Source: Terrisporobacter petrolearius
GTDB taxonomy: Bacteria > Bacillota > Clostridia > Peptostreptococcales > Peptostreptococcaceae
Direction of reading: 5' to 3'
Length of the DNA: 64,000 nt
Assembly (NCBI RefSeq): GCF_020748185.1
Contig: NZ_JAHZMO010000001.1
Span: 186,001-250,000, forward strand
The notes below the pieces were generated by a model. It was not told the origin of the DNA, did no database searches, and was given only the letters and a program-made list of their open reading frames with translations. Shown piece after piece: positions 43,718 through 53,046 of the stretch. Positions within the stretch are counted from its first letter, which is position 1, and each line of letters opens with the position of its first letter. Made by a program: the position numbers and the translations under genes.

Positions 43718-45619
43718 ATGGATTGTAATAGTTGTAAAATGTGTAAAAGTGCAGATGAAAGATTGGAAAGTTTTGTAGCAAGTAGGGAGTTTGATACAGC
43801 ATTTCATAGAACAGAAACTCAAAAACAAAAATGTGGATTTGGTTTACAAGGAGTTTGTTGTAGACTCTGTTCAAATGGACCGTGTAGAATAACACCTAAA
43901 TCACCAAAGGGTATCTGTGGAGCTGATGCAGATACAATAGTTGGTAGAAACTTTTTAAGAGCAGTTGCTTCAGGATCAGCATGTTATATTCATGTAGTAG
44001 AAAATACAGCTTTAAATCTAAAACATGTGGGAGAAACAAAGGGGATAATCAAAAGTGAAAAAGCATTAAATCATTTAGCTGAAAAATTGGGAATAGAAGC
44101 AAATGATAAATATGAAAAATGTATTAAAGTTGCCGATGCAGTTTTAAATGATTTATACAAACCTAGATTTACAAAAATGGAACTTGTTGAAAAAATAGGA
44201 TATGGACCAAGAGTTGAAAAATGGAAAGAGTTAGGTATTATGCCTGGTGGAGCTAAGTCAGAAGTATTTGACGGAGTAGTAAAATCATCAACTAATTTAA
44301 ATTCAGATCCAGTAGACATGTTAATGAGTTGTTTGAGTCTTGGAATTTCAACAGGTCTTTATGGATTAACACTTACAAACCTTATTAATGACATAATGCT
44401 AGGTGACCCAGTTATAAGAATGGCACCAGTTGGATTTAGGGTAATAGACGAAGATTATATAAATATAATGATTACAGGTCACCAACATTCAACATTTACA
44501 TCATTCCAAGAAAAATTAAAAGAGGCGGAAGTTGTTAAACTTGCAAAATCTGTGGGAGCAAAAGGATTTAGACTTGTAGGATGTACATGTGTAGGTCAAG
44601 ATTTACAACTTAGAGGGGAACACTATCAAGAAATATTTGCAGGTCATGCTGGAAACAACTTTACAAGTGAAGCTGTATTATCAACAGGGGCAATAGATAT
44701 GGTAGTTTCAGAATTTAACTGCACAATACCAGGGCTTGAACCTATAGCGGATAAATTAAAAGTTAAAATGATATGCCTCGATGATGTGGCTAAAAAGAAA
44801 AATGCAGAATATATTTACTTGGATAGAAATAAGTACGATGAAATAGATAGAAAATTGATAAATGAAGCATTAGAGTCTTATAAAAATAGAAGAAGCGAAG
44901 TTAAAATAGATATACCAAAAGATCATGGATTTGAGCAATCTTTAACTGGTGTTAGTGAAAAGAACTTAAAAGAATTTTTAGGTGATTCATGGAAACCATT
45001 AGTAGATTTAATAGCTAATGGAACGATTAAAGGTGTGGCAGCAATTGTTGGATGTTCAAATATGACTGCTGGTGGTCATGATATCAATACAGTTGAGTTA
45101 ACTAAAGAATTAATTAAGAGAGATATTATAGTATTGTCAGCAGGATGTTCAACAGGAGGACTTGAAAACGTAGGATTAATGTCACCAGGAGCAGAAGAAT
45201 TGGCAGGAGAAAATTTAAAAGCTGTATGCAAACAACTTAATATACCGCCAGTATTAAACTTTGGGCCATGTTTAGCAATAGGTAGACTTGAAATAGTTGC
45301 AACAGAGCTTGCTGCATACTTAGGAATAGATTTACCACAGTTACCACTTGTACTTTCAGCACCACAATGGTTAGAAGAACAAGCACTTGCAGATGGAGCA
45401 TTTGGCCTAGCATTAGGTCTTCCTCTACATTTAGCCCTTCCTCCATTTATAACAGGAAGTAAATTAGTGACAGAAGTTTTAACAGAGGGGTTAAAAGATA
45501 TAACAGGAGGTCACGTAATAGTTAATCCAGACCCTAAATCAACTGCAGATCAGTTAGAAGAAATAATAATAGATAGAAGAGTAAAACTTGGGTTAAAGGA
45601 TGTGGAATCTTATGCATAG
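43718..45619 (+). CDS. cooS: Ni-Fe carbon monoxide dehydrogenase catalytic subunit CooS
   Basis: The 633-residue protein is an anaerobic CO dehydrogenase that interconverts CO and CO2. The N-terminal cysteines for the D and B Fe-S clusters are visible (CNSCKMC near 3; CGFGLQGVCCRLCSNGPCRI near 35-55). The Ni-Fe C-cluster ligand regions VGCTCVGQD, GCSNMTAGGHD, SAGCSTGG and FGPCLAIGR are intact. It starts after AGGGGGAG. Length equals that of stand-alone CooS enzymes and no acetyl-CoA synthase gene is near. An Fe-S carrier and a flavoprotein follow directly. Confidence 0.96.
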   Translation: MDCNSCKMCKSADERLESFVASREFDTAFHRTETQKQKCGFGLQGVCCRLCSNGPCRITPKSPKGICGADADTIVGRNFLRAVASGSACYIHVVENTALNLKHVGETKGIIKSEKALNHLAEKLGIEANDKYEKCIKVADAVLNDLYKPRFTKMELVEKIGYGPRVEKWKELGIMPGGAKSEVFDGVVKSSTNLNSDPVDMLMSCLSLGISTGLYGLTLTNLINDIMLGDPVIRMAPVGFRVIDEDYINIMITGHQHSTFTSFQEKLKEAEVVKLAKSVGAKGFRLVGCTCVGQDLQLRGEHYQEIFAGHAGNNFTSEAVLSTGAIDMVVSEFNCTIPGLEPIADKLKVKMICLDDVAKKKNAEYIYLDRNKYDEIDRKLINEALESYKNRRSEVKIDIPKDHGFEQSLTGVSEKNLKEFLGDSWKPLVDLIANGTIKGVAAIVGCSNMTAGGHDINTVELTKELIKRDIIVLSAGCSTGGLENVGLMSPGAEELAGENLKAVCKQLNIPPVLNFGPCLAIGRLEIVATELAAYLGIDLPQLPLVLSAPQWLEEQALADGAFGLALGLPLHLALPPFITGSKLVTEVLTEGLKDITGGHVIVNPDPKSTADQLEEIIIDRRVKLGLKDVESYA

Positions 45620-46067
45620 AATTTTAATTGATAAAGACTTATGTAAAGGTTGTAAAAGTTGTGTTCTAGCTTGTATGTTAAGAAATAGTAATGCTGAAGA
45701 CATATACACATTAGATTTAGATAGTATAGATACTGAAAGTAAAAATCATATAGAAATGGACAGAAATAATCAACCAGTACCTATATTTTGTAGACATTGT
45801 GATGAGCCGGAGTGTGTAATGACTTGCATGAGTGGGGCTATGAGTAAAGACGAAGAGAGCGGAATAGTTTCATATGATGAGAATAAATGTGGGTCTTGTT
45901 ATATGTGTGTAATGTCATGTCCTTATGGTTTATTAAAAGTAGACGATAGAAGTAAACAAAAAATATTAAAATGTGATTTATGTAAAAATGAAGAAATTCC
46001 TAAGTGTGTAGCTATGTGTCCTACAGGAGCAATAAAGCTACAAAAGGAGGATGCTTATGCTAGATAA
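45612..46067 (+). CDS. cooF: CooF-like four-cluster ferredoxin
   Basis: The 151-residue protein carries four [4Fe-4S] motifs: CKGCKSCVLAC, CRHCDEPECVMTC, CGSCYMCVMSC with its distant cysteine, and CDLCKNEEIPKCVAMC. It belongs to the DmsB/CooF electron-carrier group and should accept electrons from CooS. The ATG at 45612 is preferred, with AAAGGA 11 bases upstream; an ATG at 45600 overlaps that site. It overlaps the cooS end by 8 bases, which indicates coupled translation. Confidence 0.92.
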   Translation: MHRILIDKDLCKGCKSCVLACMLRNSNAEDIYTLDLDSIDTESKNHIEMDRNNQPVPIFCRHCDEPECVMTCMSGAMSKDEESGIVSYDENKCGSCYMCVMSCPYGLLKVDDRSKQKILKCDLCKNEEIPKCVAMCPTGAIKLQKEDAYAR

Positions 46068-47355
46068 ATTATTTAATAAATTGTCATCTAATAAAGAAAA
46101 AAATTATATTGAAATAAAAAGTACTCCAAATAATTATGTAATTATAGGAGCAAGTGCAGCAGGAATAAATGCAGCAAAAACTTTAAGACAACTAGATCAA
46201 AAGTCAAGCATTACACTCATATCAAAAGATGAAAAAATATATTCTCGTTGTATGTTACATCATGTGATATCAGGACATAGAAGTGTGGAAAGTATTAATT
46301 TTGTAGATATGAATTTTATGGAAAAAAATAATATAAAGTGGATAAAAAATACTGAAGCAAAAAGTATTGACACTAAAAATAAAATAGTAAATTTAGAGCT
46401 TGAAAATATAAGTTATGATAAATTATTAATAGCAACGGGAGCAAAATCTTTTGTGCCACCAATAAAAAATGCAAAAGAAGGAAATAACATATATTCCCTT
46501 AGAGATTTTGAAGATGTAATTTATATAAAAGAAAAAATCAAGGATAGTAAAAAAGTTGCAATAATAGGTGCAGGTCTTATAGGTATAGATATATTGACAT
46601 CACTTTTAGATAAGGGAAATTTAGACGTATCTTTAATTTATCCAAATGAGTATATATTAGATTTACAACTTGATAAATATTCAGCTAAAGTATATGAAAG
46701 TAAATTTATAGACCTTGGTGCAAAATTATATTCTTCTTCACCAGTAAATCAAATTCTATTAGATGAAAATAAGAATGTTAAAGGTGTTGAATTGGGAGAT
46801 AATAGTATAGTTGAATGCGATTTATTAATAATTGCTACTGGTGTTAGACCTAATACAGAAATTGTTGCTAATACTAATATAGAAGACAACAGAGGAATAG
46901 TTATAAATGACAAATGTGAAACTACAGTAAAAGATGTATATGCGGCAGGAGATGTGGTTGGCAAAAATGCTATTTGGCCACTAGCTGTAAAGCAAGGAAT
47001 TGTAGCAGCTTACAATATGGCTGGAGTTGAAAAAATTATAGACGATGAATTTACCTTTAAAAATAGTATGAACTTTGTAGGGATACCAACAGTTTCTTTA
47101 GGAATAGTTATACCACCAAATGACACTTACGACGTAATTACTAGATGTGATAAGGATGGATATAAAAAGTTTGTTATAAAAGATAATGTAATAACAGGAT
47201 TTGTTGCCCAAGGAGACATTTCATATACTGGACCTATTACTTATCTAATAAAACATAAGGTTGAAATACCTAACTTAAGAGAGAGGGTATTTGATATTGG
47301 ATATGCAGACTTCTATTCTCTGAAGGAAAATGGAGAGTTTGAGTATAATATTTAA
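46057..47355 (+). CDS. FAD/NAD(P)-dependent oxidoreductase of the CODH unit
   Basis: The 432-residue protein has the NADH:rubredoxin/nitrite-reductase-type flavoprotein fold: FAD loop IIGASAAGINAAKTL, NAD(P) loop VAIIGAGLIGIDIL near 173, ATGVRPN and the FAD-contact VYAAGDVV near 293. The start at 46057 sits 6 bases after AAGGAGG; an ATG at 46051 is too close. It overlaps cooF by 11 bases. In several clostridia a CooS-CooF-flavoprotein trio is proposed to pass electrons from CO oxidation to NAD(P)+ (established idea; the acceptor here is inferred). Confidence 0.9.
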   Translation: MLDKLFNKLSSNKEKNYIEIKSTPNNYVIIGASAAGINAAKTLRQLDQKSSITLISKDEKIYSRCMLHHVISGHRSVESINFVDMNFMEKNNIKWIKNTEAKSIDTKNKIVNLELENISYDKLLIATGAKSFVPPIKNAKEGNNIYSLRDFEDVIYIKEKIKDSKKVAIIGAGLIGIDILTSLLDKGNLDVSLIYPNEYILDLQLDKYSAKVYESKFIDLGAKLYSSSPVNQILLDENKNVKGVELGDNSIVECDLLIIATGVRPNTEIVANTNIEDNRGIVINDKCETTVKDVYAAGDVVGKNAIWPLAVKQGIVAAYNMAGVEKIIDDEFTFKNSMNFVGIPTVSLGIVIPPNDTYDVITRCDKDGYKKFVIKDNVITGFVAQGDISYTGPITYLIKHKVEIPNLRERVFDIGYADFYSLKENGEFEYNI

Positions 47356-47407
47356 AAAATTTTATATAAACTTTAAATAAATTTCTTATTATCTTTTTAA
47401 GAATTGT

Positions 47408-47454
47408 AAAATGCCAGAAAGTCTTATTTTTTAGGTACTTCTGGCATTTTTACT
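47408..47454 (+). terminator. Terminator of the CODH unit
   Basis: AAAATGCCAGAA (47408-47419) pairs perfectly with TTCTGGCATTTT (47439-47450) across a 19-base loop and ends in T residues. Confidence 0.8.
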
Positions 47455-47567
47455 ATTGTTAAGTACTACACATATATTCAAGATAATTATTAAAAAAAGT
47501 TCATATAAGTTACAATAAATTGTTTAAGTTAATCATGTATTTTGGTATAATTTCTTTCCTTATCGTT

Positions 47568-47596
47568 TTGACAATACAATCATAAAGGGGTATAAT
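47568..47596 (+). promoter_or_regulatory. Consensus promoter of the membrane protein gene
   Basis: TTGACA at 47568-47573 and TATAAT at 47591-47596 are both perfect with a 17-base spacer. Translation starts 39 bases downstream. Confidence 0.85.
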
Positions 47597-47634
47597 TTTA
47601 GTTCAAAATAACGATTAAAAAAGAGGTGTATCCT

Positions 47635-48969
47635 GTGAAAAATCTATCTGTTGCATTAGGAGAGGCATTAGCTGAAGGAGCGGTAATAATACCAAATGTA
47701 ATTTTTGCGGGCTTAATTTATCAGCATAATGGTAATTATCAGTTCTTACTTCCATTTGTCTTGTTATATTCTTTTGAAAAAGCAGGTGTATTTGCTATAC
47801 AAGGATTTGGAACTGTTAAGAATCCTTATAAAATTTTGGAATGTTGTTTATTGACAGCCATTACTGGGATCATACTTTGTATATTTGGTACTTATTATCA
47901 TTATCTATGGGAAATAGGTGCGATTCTAGTAGGTATTGGCTTGTCTAACTATACTGCTTTATTTAGGACAATAAGAGATATATTAAAAAACGCAGGAAAT
48001 TGGAACTATGAAAATACATTGATGAAAGGTTACTTTATTTTGGCAGTTATCATGGGACTTTCAATATTTCTTCGCCATATATCAATAAATATAGTTTTCA
48101 TTGTATTTCTTGTCATTTTACTTAATATTCTTATTTTCATTCATAAACTTGGTAGTAATTCTGAAATGAAGTTTCAGCCACTTTTCGAAAAACAAAACTA
48201 TGCATGGCTGAACTTTTTACCTGCTTTAGGTATGCTGATATTTACTTTTTTTACAAGAACACTAAAGCAGACATCAGATATAAGATATATTCTATATGTA
48301 GGACTTGGTTTTTGCATACTTATATTAATAGGCGCATTTTTAAAAAAATTATCCTTTCATCTCCATTCAATACAAACTTTGTGGTTTGGTGCTGTAAGAA
48401 ATTTTTTAATTATATATAGCTTGATATATTTTATAGCTATTGATAAAAGTTATATGGTTGGCTTTTCTTATGCAATGATAGCCATAGGTATTATGTTATC
48501 TATTATAATAAAAAGAAAAATAAAATTACTCTCTTTAAAGATAAATCCTGAAATTATTTGTATATTGGCAAGTATGATAAGCCTTACGCTACTTTTTTCT
48601 TCATACACTTATCTGCTTGGTATCATGTTTTGCTGTGCTTTTGTTGCTACTGGTAACAGTTTGGTTTTGCAAAAATTTATAAAAGATAATACATTTCCAA
48701 TATTAGAAAGAAGAATTATTCGTTCAAAGTTTTACGGACTTGGCGCTATTATCCAACAAGCTATATTGCTGTCTATATTGATAGTAGTTTCTTGGATAAA
48801 AAATCAAAATGGAAGTATTGCTTTGCGTGCTTATGCCCTTTCAAATGGTACAATGGCATTACAAAGCACTTTTTTATATGTGAAAATAATTTGTATATTG
48901 TTTATTATTTTAAGTGGCATGTATTTAATGTACTATACTAGGAAAAAGTTAGGGGATTTCAAAAAATAA
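47635..48969 (+). CDS. Polytopic membrane protein, possibly MFS-like, unassigned
   Basis: The 444-residue protein is hydrophobic nearly throughout, with about twelve predicted spans and short basic loops, a size and layout like major facilitator transporters. I cannot identify a family motif. The GTG at 47635 has GAGGTG 6 bases before it; an earlier GTG at 47626 overlaps that site. Its codon use has more C-ending and CTT/TTC codons than neighbouring genes, and it stands alone behind its own consensus promoter, so recent acquisition is possible. Alternatives include a lipid or polysaccharide exporter. Confidence 0.7.
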   Translation: MKNLSVALGEALAEGAVIIPNVIFAGLIYQHNGNYQFLLPFVLLYSFEKAGVFAIQGFGTVKNPYKILECCLLTAITGIILCIFGTYYHYLWEIGAILVGIGLSNYTALFRTIRDILKNAGNWNYENTLMKGYFILAVIMGLSIFLRHISINIVFIVFLVILLNILIFIHKLGSNSEMKFQPLFEKQNYAWLNFLPALGMLIFTFFTRTLKQTSDIRYILYVGLGFCILILIGAFLKKLSFHLHSIQTLWFGAVRNFLIIYSLIYFIAIDKSYMVGFSYAMIAIGIMLSIIIKRKIKLLSLKINPEIICILASMISLTLLFSSYTYLLGIMFCCAFVATGNSLVLQKFIKDNTFPILERRIIRSKFYGLGAIIQQAILLSILIVVSWIKNQNGSIALRAYALSNGTMALQSTFLYVKIICILFIILSGMYLMYYTRKKLGDFKK

Positions 48970-49251
48970 ATATTATATAGTAAGAGTAATATGTATTTTT
49001 TAGTATGTATTGTTTGCTTATGGGATTTGTCCCCAAAAGAACTTGATTTACTTTTTAAAAATTAGGACCATATTACATATACTAGCCATGGACTAGAATC
49101 CTTCGAATATAATTAGAAGTGCATTATCACTCATCAAAGAGGGAGATATCAATGATAAAATAATATACAATATAAAATATAATTGATTAAAAAAAAGATA
49201 TAGTTTAAACTTAATTACTATAACAAGAAATTATTAAGGATGTTAAAGTAA

Positions 49252-51009
49252 ATGGGAAATATTTTCAAAATGAGAAAAAGTATTACGTTAAAATTATTTT
49301 TGCTTCTATTTATGCTTATATTATTAATATCATTTGCTATTTCCTTTTGGGAAGTGAAAAATACTAATAAAATAGTAGATAAAGAAATGAAAGTAATGAG
49401 GGAGCAAGTTTTAGATGAAGTAGCAAATAATATATCTATTTTGTTATCTAATGTTGAAATCATGGGAGATAATATTGTAGTTGATAGTAATTTAATGGAA
49501 ATATTGGCGACTTCATATAAAGATATTTCTTCCAATAAGAATCTGGAAAAAAATATGAATTCTTATGTGGAAGGATTATTAAATGATGTAGTGTGGGAGT
49601 ATGGAAGATACAATATGAAGCCAGAGCTATATATAGTAGGTAATAATGGATATACATACAGCACATACTCAAAAAATAAATATTATTTAAAAAATATAAA
49701 AGAGGAACCATGGTATGAAGAAATTGTAAAGGCAGATGGAGATACTGTTTTAATTAACACATATAAAGACGAAAATGGTATTGGCCCTTATAAAAATATT
49801 TTTAAAATGGGAAGGTTAATTAAGGATATTATAACTAATGAAACTCTGGGAATTTTAATAATGGATATAAGTGAAACTATGCTGTATGACAGATATTCAA
49901 AAATAATAGATTCAGGTTCTGATATTTATATAACAGATTCAAGCGGAAAAATTATATCGAGTAAAGATAAAAGAGACATTGGTAAAAACTATGAAATTAT
50001 ATCAAATAATAATGGGGATATTGAGGGGTATATGAAAAGTAACACCAAAATTATTTCTAAAATTGAAGAATATAATTGGAAAATAATACAAGATATCCCC
50101 AGTGATATTAGTATGAAAATATCAAACCAAATTGTATCCATAACAACTCTTATAATAATATTAGTAAGTTTTATAGCTTTGATAATAACATATAAACTTT
50201 CAAAGTGGATTACAAAGCCTATTATACAAACAAAAGATAAAATGCAAGAAGTAACTGATGGAAATTTGAAGTCACACATTATTGTTAATAGAGATGATGA
50301 AATAGGAGACTTGCAAGAATCATTTAATAGTATGGTAAATCAACTTAGTGCATCTATAGATAATATAAAAGAGTCCGAAAAACAAAAGCGTGTAGCAGAG
50401 CTAAGTTTTTTACAAGCTCAAATAAATCCGCATTTTTTATACAATACCTTAAGTGGAATTAGATTTTTAATATCTATGGAAAAAAATGAAGAAGCTGAAG
50501 AAATGTTGTATAGATTTACAAAGTTGCTTAGATCTATACTACCAAAAGCAAGTGAAATGATTACTCTAAGCGAAGAGATCGAAAATATAAAAAACTATGG
50601 TGAATTACAACAAATGAGATATCCAAATTCTTTTACAATCGAATATGATATTGATGAAAAAATATTAGATTTTAAAGTTCCTTCGTTTGTATTACAGCCC
50701 ATATTAGAAAATGCAATATTATATAGTATGGAAAAGGAAAATAATTTTGGAAATATAAAAATTACTGCTTTTGAGAAAGATGAATATATTAAAATAATAA
50801 TTGAAGACAACGGAATAGGCATGTCAAAAGATAAATTGACCAATGTATTAAATAAAGGAGCAAGTATAAATTCTATTGGTGTTACTAATGTACATGAAAG
50901 AATCCAATTAAATTACGGAGTAAGATATGGATTAAAAATAGAGAGTATAGAAGGTAAAGGCACAAAAGTTATATTTAGGTTACCAAATTTAAGGGAGGAT
51001 ATATGCTAA
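49252..51009 (+). CDS. Sensor histidine kinase, LytS/YesM type
   Basis: The 585-residue kinase has a first span about 12-32, an extracellular double-Cache-like domain about 35-290, a second span about 297-318, a HAMP linker about 318-372, the His_kinase domain with SFLQAQINPHFLYNTL (His near 393) and a HATPase with LENAILYS and DNGIGMS. YesM-type kinases sense sugars or other small molecules and pair with AraC-type regulators, which is exactly the next gene, overlapping by 7 bases. AAGGATG lies 9 bases before the ATG. Neighbours suggest that nucleosides are the signal. Confidence 0.93.
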   Translation: MGNIFKMRKSITLKLFLLLFMLILLISFAISFWEVKNTNKIVDKEMKVMREQVLDEVANNISILLSNVEIMGDNIVVDSNLMEILATSYKDISSNKNLEKNMNSYVEGLLNDVVWEYGRYNMKPELYIVGNNGYTYSTYSKNKYYLKNIKEEPWYEEIVKADGDTVLINTYKDENGIGPYKNIFKMGRLIKDIITNETLGILIMDISETMLYDRYSKIIDSGSDIYITDSSGKIISSKDKRDIGKNYEIISNNNGDIEGYMKSNTKIISKIEEYNWKIIQDIPSDISMKISNQIVSITTLIIILVSFIALIITYKLSKWITKPIIQTKDKMQEVTDGNLKSHIIVNRDDEIGDLQESFNSMVNQLSASIDNIKESEKQKRVAELSFLQAQINPHFLYNTLSGIRFLISMEKNEEAEEMLYRFTKLLRSILPKASEMITLSEEIENIKNYGELQQMRYPNSFTIEYDIDEKILDFKVPSFVLQPILENAILYSMEKENNFGNIKITAFEKDEYIKIIIEDNGIGMSKDKLTNVLNKGASINSIGVTNVHERIQLNYGVRYGLKIESIEGKGTKVIFRLPNLREDIC

Positions 51010-51755
51010 ATATTTTAGTAGTTGAAGATGAAGCACCAATAAGGGATTGGATAGTATATAATATTTCAAAAATTTCAGATGATTATAAAGTATTAGGCAG
51101 TGCCAATAATGGAAAAGAAGGATTTGAATTGGCCAAAAGCTTAAGTCCAGAAGTAATAATAAGTGATATAAAAATGCCATTGATGGATGGAATTGAGCTT
51201 ACAAAAAAAGTAAAAGAAATAATGCCAAATGTTTACGTAGTATTATTAAGTAATTATGCAGAATTTGATTATGCAAAGCAGGCTATAAGTTATGGTGTAT
51301 TTGAATATTTAATTAAATCAGATATAAGACCAGTAGAATTAAAAGAAGTATTTTCTAAAATTGAAGAGGATATGATTGCTAAAAAAGAACTAATTATTAA
51401 TAAGGAAAATGAAAGCGAAGAAGTGAATAAGGATGAAAATAAGTATTCCAAATCAATAACAATGGCACTTAAATATATTGACTCTAATTATAAAGAACCT
51501 ATTTGTCTAGCAGATATATCTAAAAATGTATTTTTATCACATGAGTATTTTTCAAGATTATTCAAAGAAGAAGTGGGAGAAAATTTTTCAACATACCTTA
51601 CAAACTATAGATTAAATAAAGCAGAGTATCTTTTGAAAAATAGCGATATGAAGGTGGGAGAAATAGCCTTGGAGGTTGGATATCAAAATCCAAGCTATTT
51701 TTCTAAGACATATAAAAAATACAAAGGCATATCTCCTGATGACGATAGGTATTAA
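51003..51755 (+). CDS. Response regulator with AraC-type DNA-binding domain (YesN type)
   Basis: The 250-residue protein has a receiver domain 1-120 (acidic pair near 8-9, phospho-acceptor Asp in IISDIKMPLMDG near 55, Lys in YLIKSD near 105) and a C-terminal AraC/XylS domain about 150-250 with two helix-turn-helix units (LADISKNVFLSHEYFSRLFK and VGEIALEVGYQNPSYFSKTY). It overlaps the kinase gene by 7 bases behind AGGGAGG, so the two form one two-component system. Likely targets are its own locus and the nucleoside operon downstream. Confidence 0.94.
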   Translation: MLNILVVEDEAPIRDWIVYNISKISDDYKVLGSANNGKEGFELAKSLSPEVIISDIKMPLMDGIELTKKVKEIMPNVYVVLLSNYAEFDYAKQAISYGVFEYLIKSDIRPVELKEVFSKIEEDMIAKKELIINKENESEEVNKDENKYSKSITMALKYIDSNYKEPICLADISKNVFLSHEYFSRLFKEEVGENFSTYLTNYRLNKAEYLLKNSDMKVGEIALEVGYQNPSYFSKTYKKYKGISPDDDRY

Positions 51756-51766
51756 GGTAAGTATAA

Positions 51767-52825
51767 ATGAATAAAACTAAGATTAAAACAATTCTAATAT
51801 TATTTATAGTAATGTTATTTATGATTTTTTTAGTAGATAGTAATAAAAAAAATTTACTTAATAATGAAGAAGAGAAAAAAATATTTAAGATAGGTATTAT
51901 ATTTAATCAAACAGGACTTGGGGACAAGTCTTTTAATGATTTATGTTACGAAGGTATGTTACAAGCTCAAGAAAAGTTAGGAATAGAATTTGATTATATA
52001 CATGTGAAAAATAATGAGGATTATGATGACGCATATTTAAATTATGCCAAAGATGATAAATATGATTTGATAATAGGATTAGGAGAAGAACAAGAAGATG
52101 CTATTAAAAAAATAGCAAAAGAATACCCAAAGCAAAGATTTACTATTATAGACTCTAAATTAAGTTTGCCTAATGTTAGCTCAATATACACGAAGTGGAA
52201 TGAGCAAACATTTTTAAATGGTGTCTTAGCAGGATTATGTACAACTGAGTCAAAGCTAGAAAATGATAGCGTAGGTGTAATTTTAGGAAAAAACTTAAGT
52301 TATTTGGAAGAAGGTGCTATTGGATTTGAAGCTGGAGTGAAATATATTAACCCAAATATAAATGTAATAAAGGCCACTGTAGGTGATTTTGATAATCCAG
52401 CAAAAGCAAAAGAAATTGGTCTTTTAATGTATAAAAAAGGTGTGAATTATATTCAGCAATTGGCAGGTCAATCAGGATTTGGAGTATTTGCTGCAGCGAA
52501 AGAAATGAATAAATATGTTTTTGGTGTGGATTCGAATCAAAACGTATACGAGCCAGATTACATAGTTTCAACAGCAACTAGGTATGCCGATATGATCATA
52601 TATAATGAGATTGAGTCTTTAGTAAATGATAAGTGGATGGCAGGTGTAAAAGAGTTAGGGCTAGAAGATGATGTTATAGGATATGAAAGAGAAGGTTCTA
52701 ATGTCAAAATTACTTCTAACATAATTAAAAAAGTAGAAGAAATAAAAAAACTAATTATTGATGGGAAAATTATAATACCATCTACCAAAGATGAACTAGA
52801 TGAATACTTAAATAATAAAAAATAA
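51767..52825 (+). CDS. BMP-family (PnrA/Med-like) substrate-binding protein, membrane-tethered
   Basis: The 352-residue protein belongs to the basic membrane protein family, whose members bind purine nucleosides outside the cell for ABC import. Motifs include KIGIIFNQTGLGDKSFNDLCYEG near 43 and AGQSGFGVFAAAKE near 230. The N-terminal hydrophobic segment (about 8-24) is not followed by a lipobox cysteine, so it should stay as a membrane anchor or be secreted. No ABC permease or ATPase is adjacent. It starts 11 bases after the response regulator, so it may serve as a receptor for the kinase. Confidence 0.85.
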   Translation: MNKTKIKTILILFIVMLFMIFLVDSNKKNLLNNEEEKKIFKIGIIFNQTGLGDKSFNDLCYEGMLQAQEKLGIEFDYIHVKNNEDYDDAYLNYAKDDKYDLIIGLGEEQEDAIKKIAKEYPKQRFTIIDSKLSLPNVSSIYTKWNEQTFLNGVLAGLCTTESKLENDSVGVILGKNLSYLEEGAIGFEAGVKYINPNINVIKATVGDFDNPAKAKEIGLLMYKKGVNYIQQLAGQSGFGVFAAAKEMNKYVFGVDSNQNVYEPDYIVSTATRYADMIIYNEIESLVNDKWMAGVKELGLEDDVIGYEREGSNVKITSNIIKKVEEIKKLIIDGKIIIPSTKDELDEYLNNKK

Positions 52826-52851
52826 CTCACATTTATGGTGGGTTATTTTTT
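52821..52851 (+). terminator. Terminator after the BMP gene
   Basis: AATAACTCAC pairs with GTGGGTTATT (one G-T wobble) and is followed by a T run. It separates the sensor operon from the catabolic operon. Confidence 0.75.
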
Positions 52852-52968
52852 ATTGTGTGTCAATATTTTTATAAAATGTCAAAAATATTGCATATTAGTA
52901 TTCATTTAGAGATGTATCTACCAAAATACATCAATATTGTTATAACAAACCTCAATATAATTTATGTA

Positions 52969-52984
52969 AAGAAAATGTTTTCCT
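52969..52984 (+). promoter_or_regulatory. CcpA catabolite-responsive element
   Basis: AAGAAAATGTTTTCCT matches the C. difficile CcpA consensus RRGAAAANGTTTTCWW (recalled) at 15 of 16 positions. It lies in the -35/spacer region, just before the -10 box, where binding would repress initiation. Confidence 0.7.
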
Positions 52985-52987
52985 TTG

Positions 52988-52993
52988 TATAAT
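52988..52993 (+). promoter_or_regulatory. -10 element of the nucleoside catabolic operon
   Basis: TATAAT is consensus, but the -35 region (TGTAAA at 52965-52970) is weak. A weak -35 fits a promoter that needs an activator such as the upstream response regulator. Confidence 0.55.
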
Positions 52994-53046
52994 AAAATTA
53001 TAGAAAATGTAGTGAGATAATTTTAACACATAAGGGGGAAAAACCA

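Noticed and set aside
48970-49251. Remnant of a gene between the polytopic protein and the sensor kinase
   Set aside because: Short protein-like pieces appear, but none extends beyond about a dozen residues or suggests a family; I see nothing reliable in this stretch.
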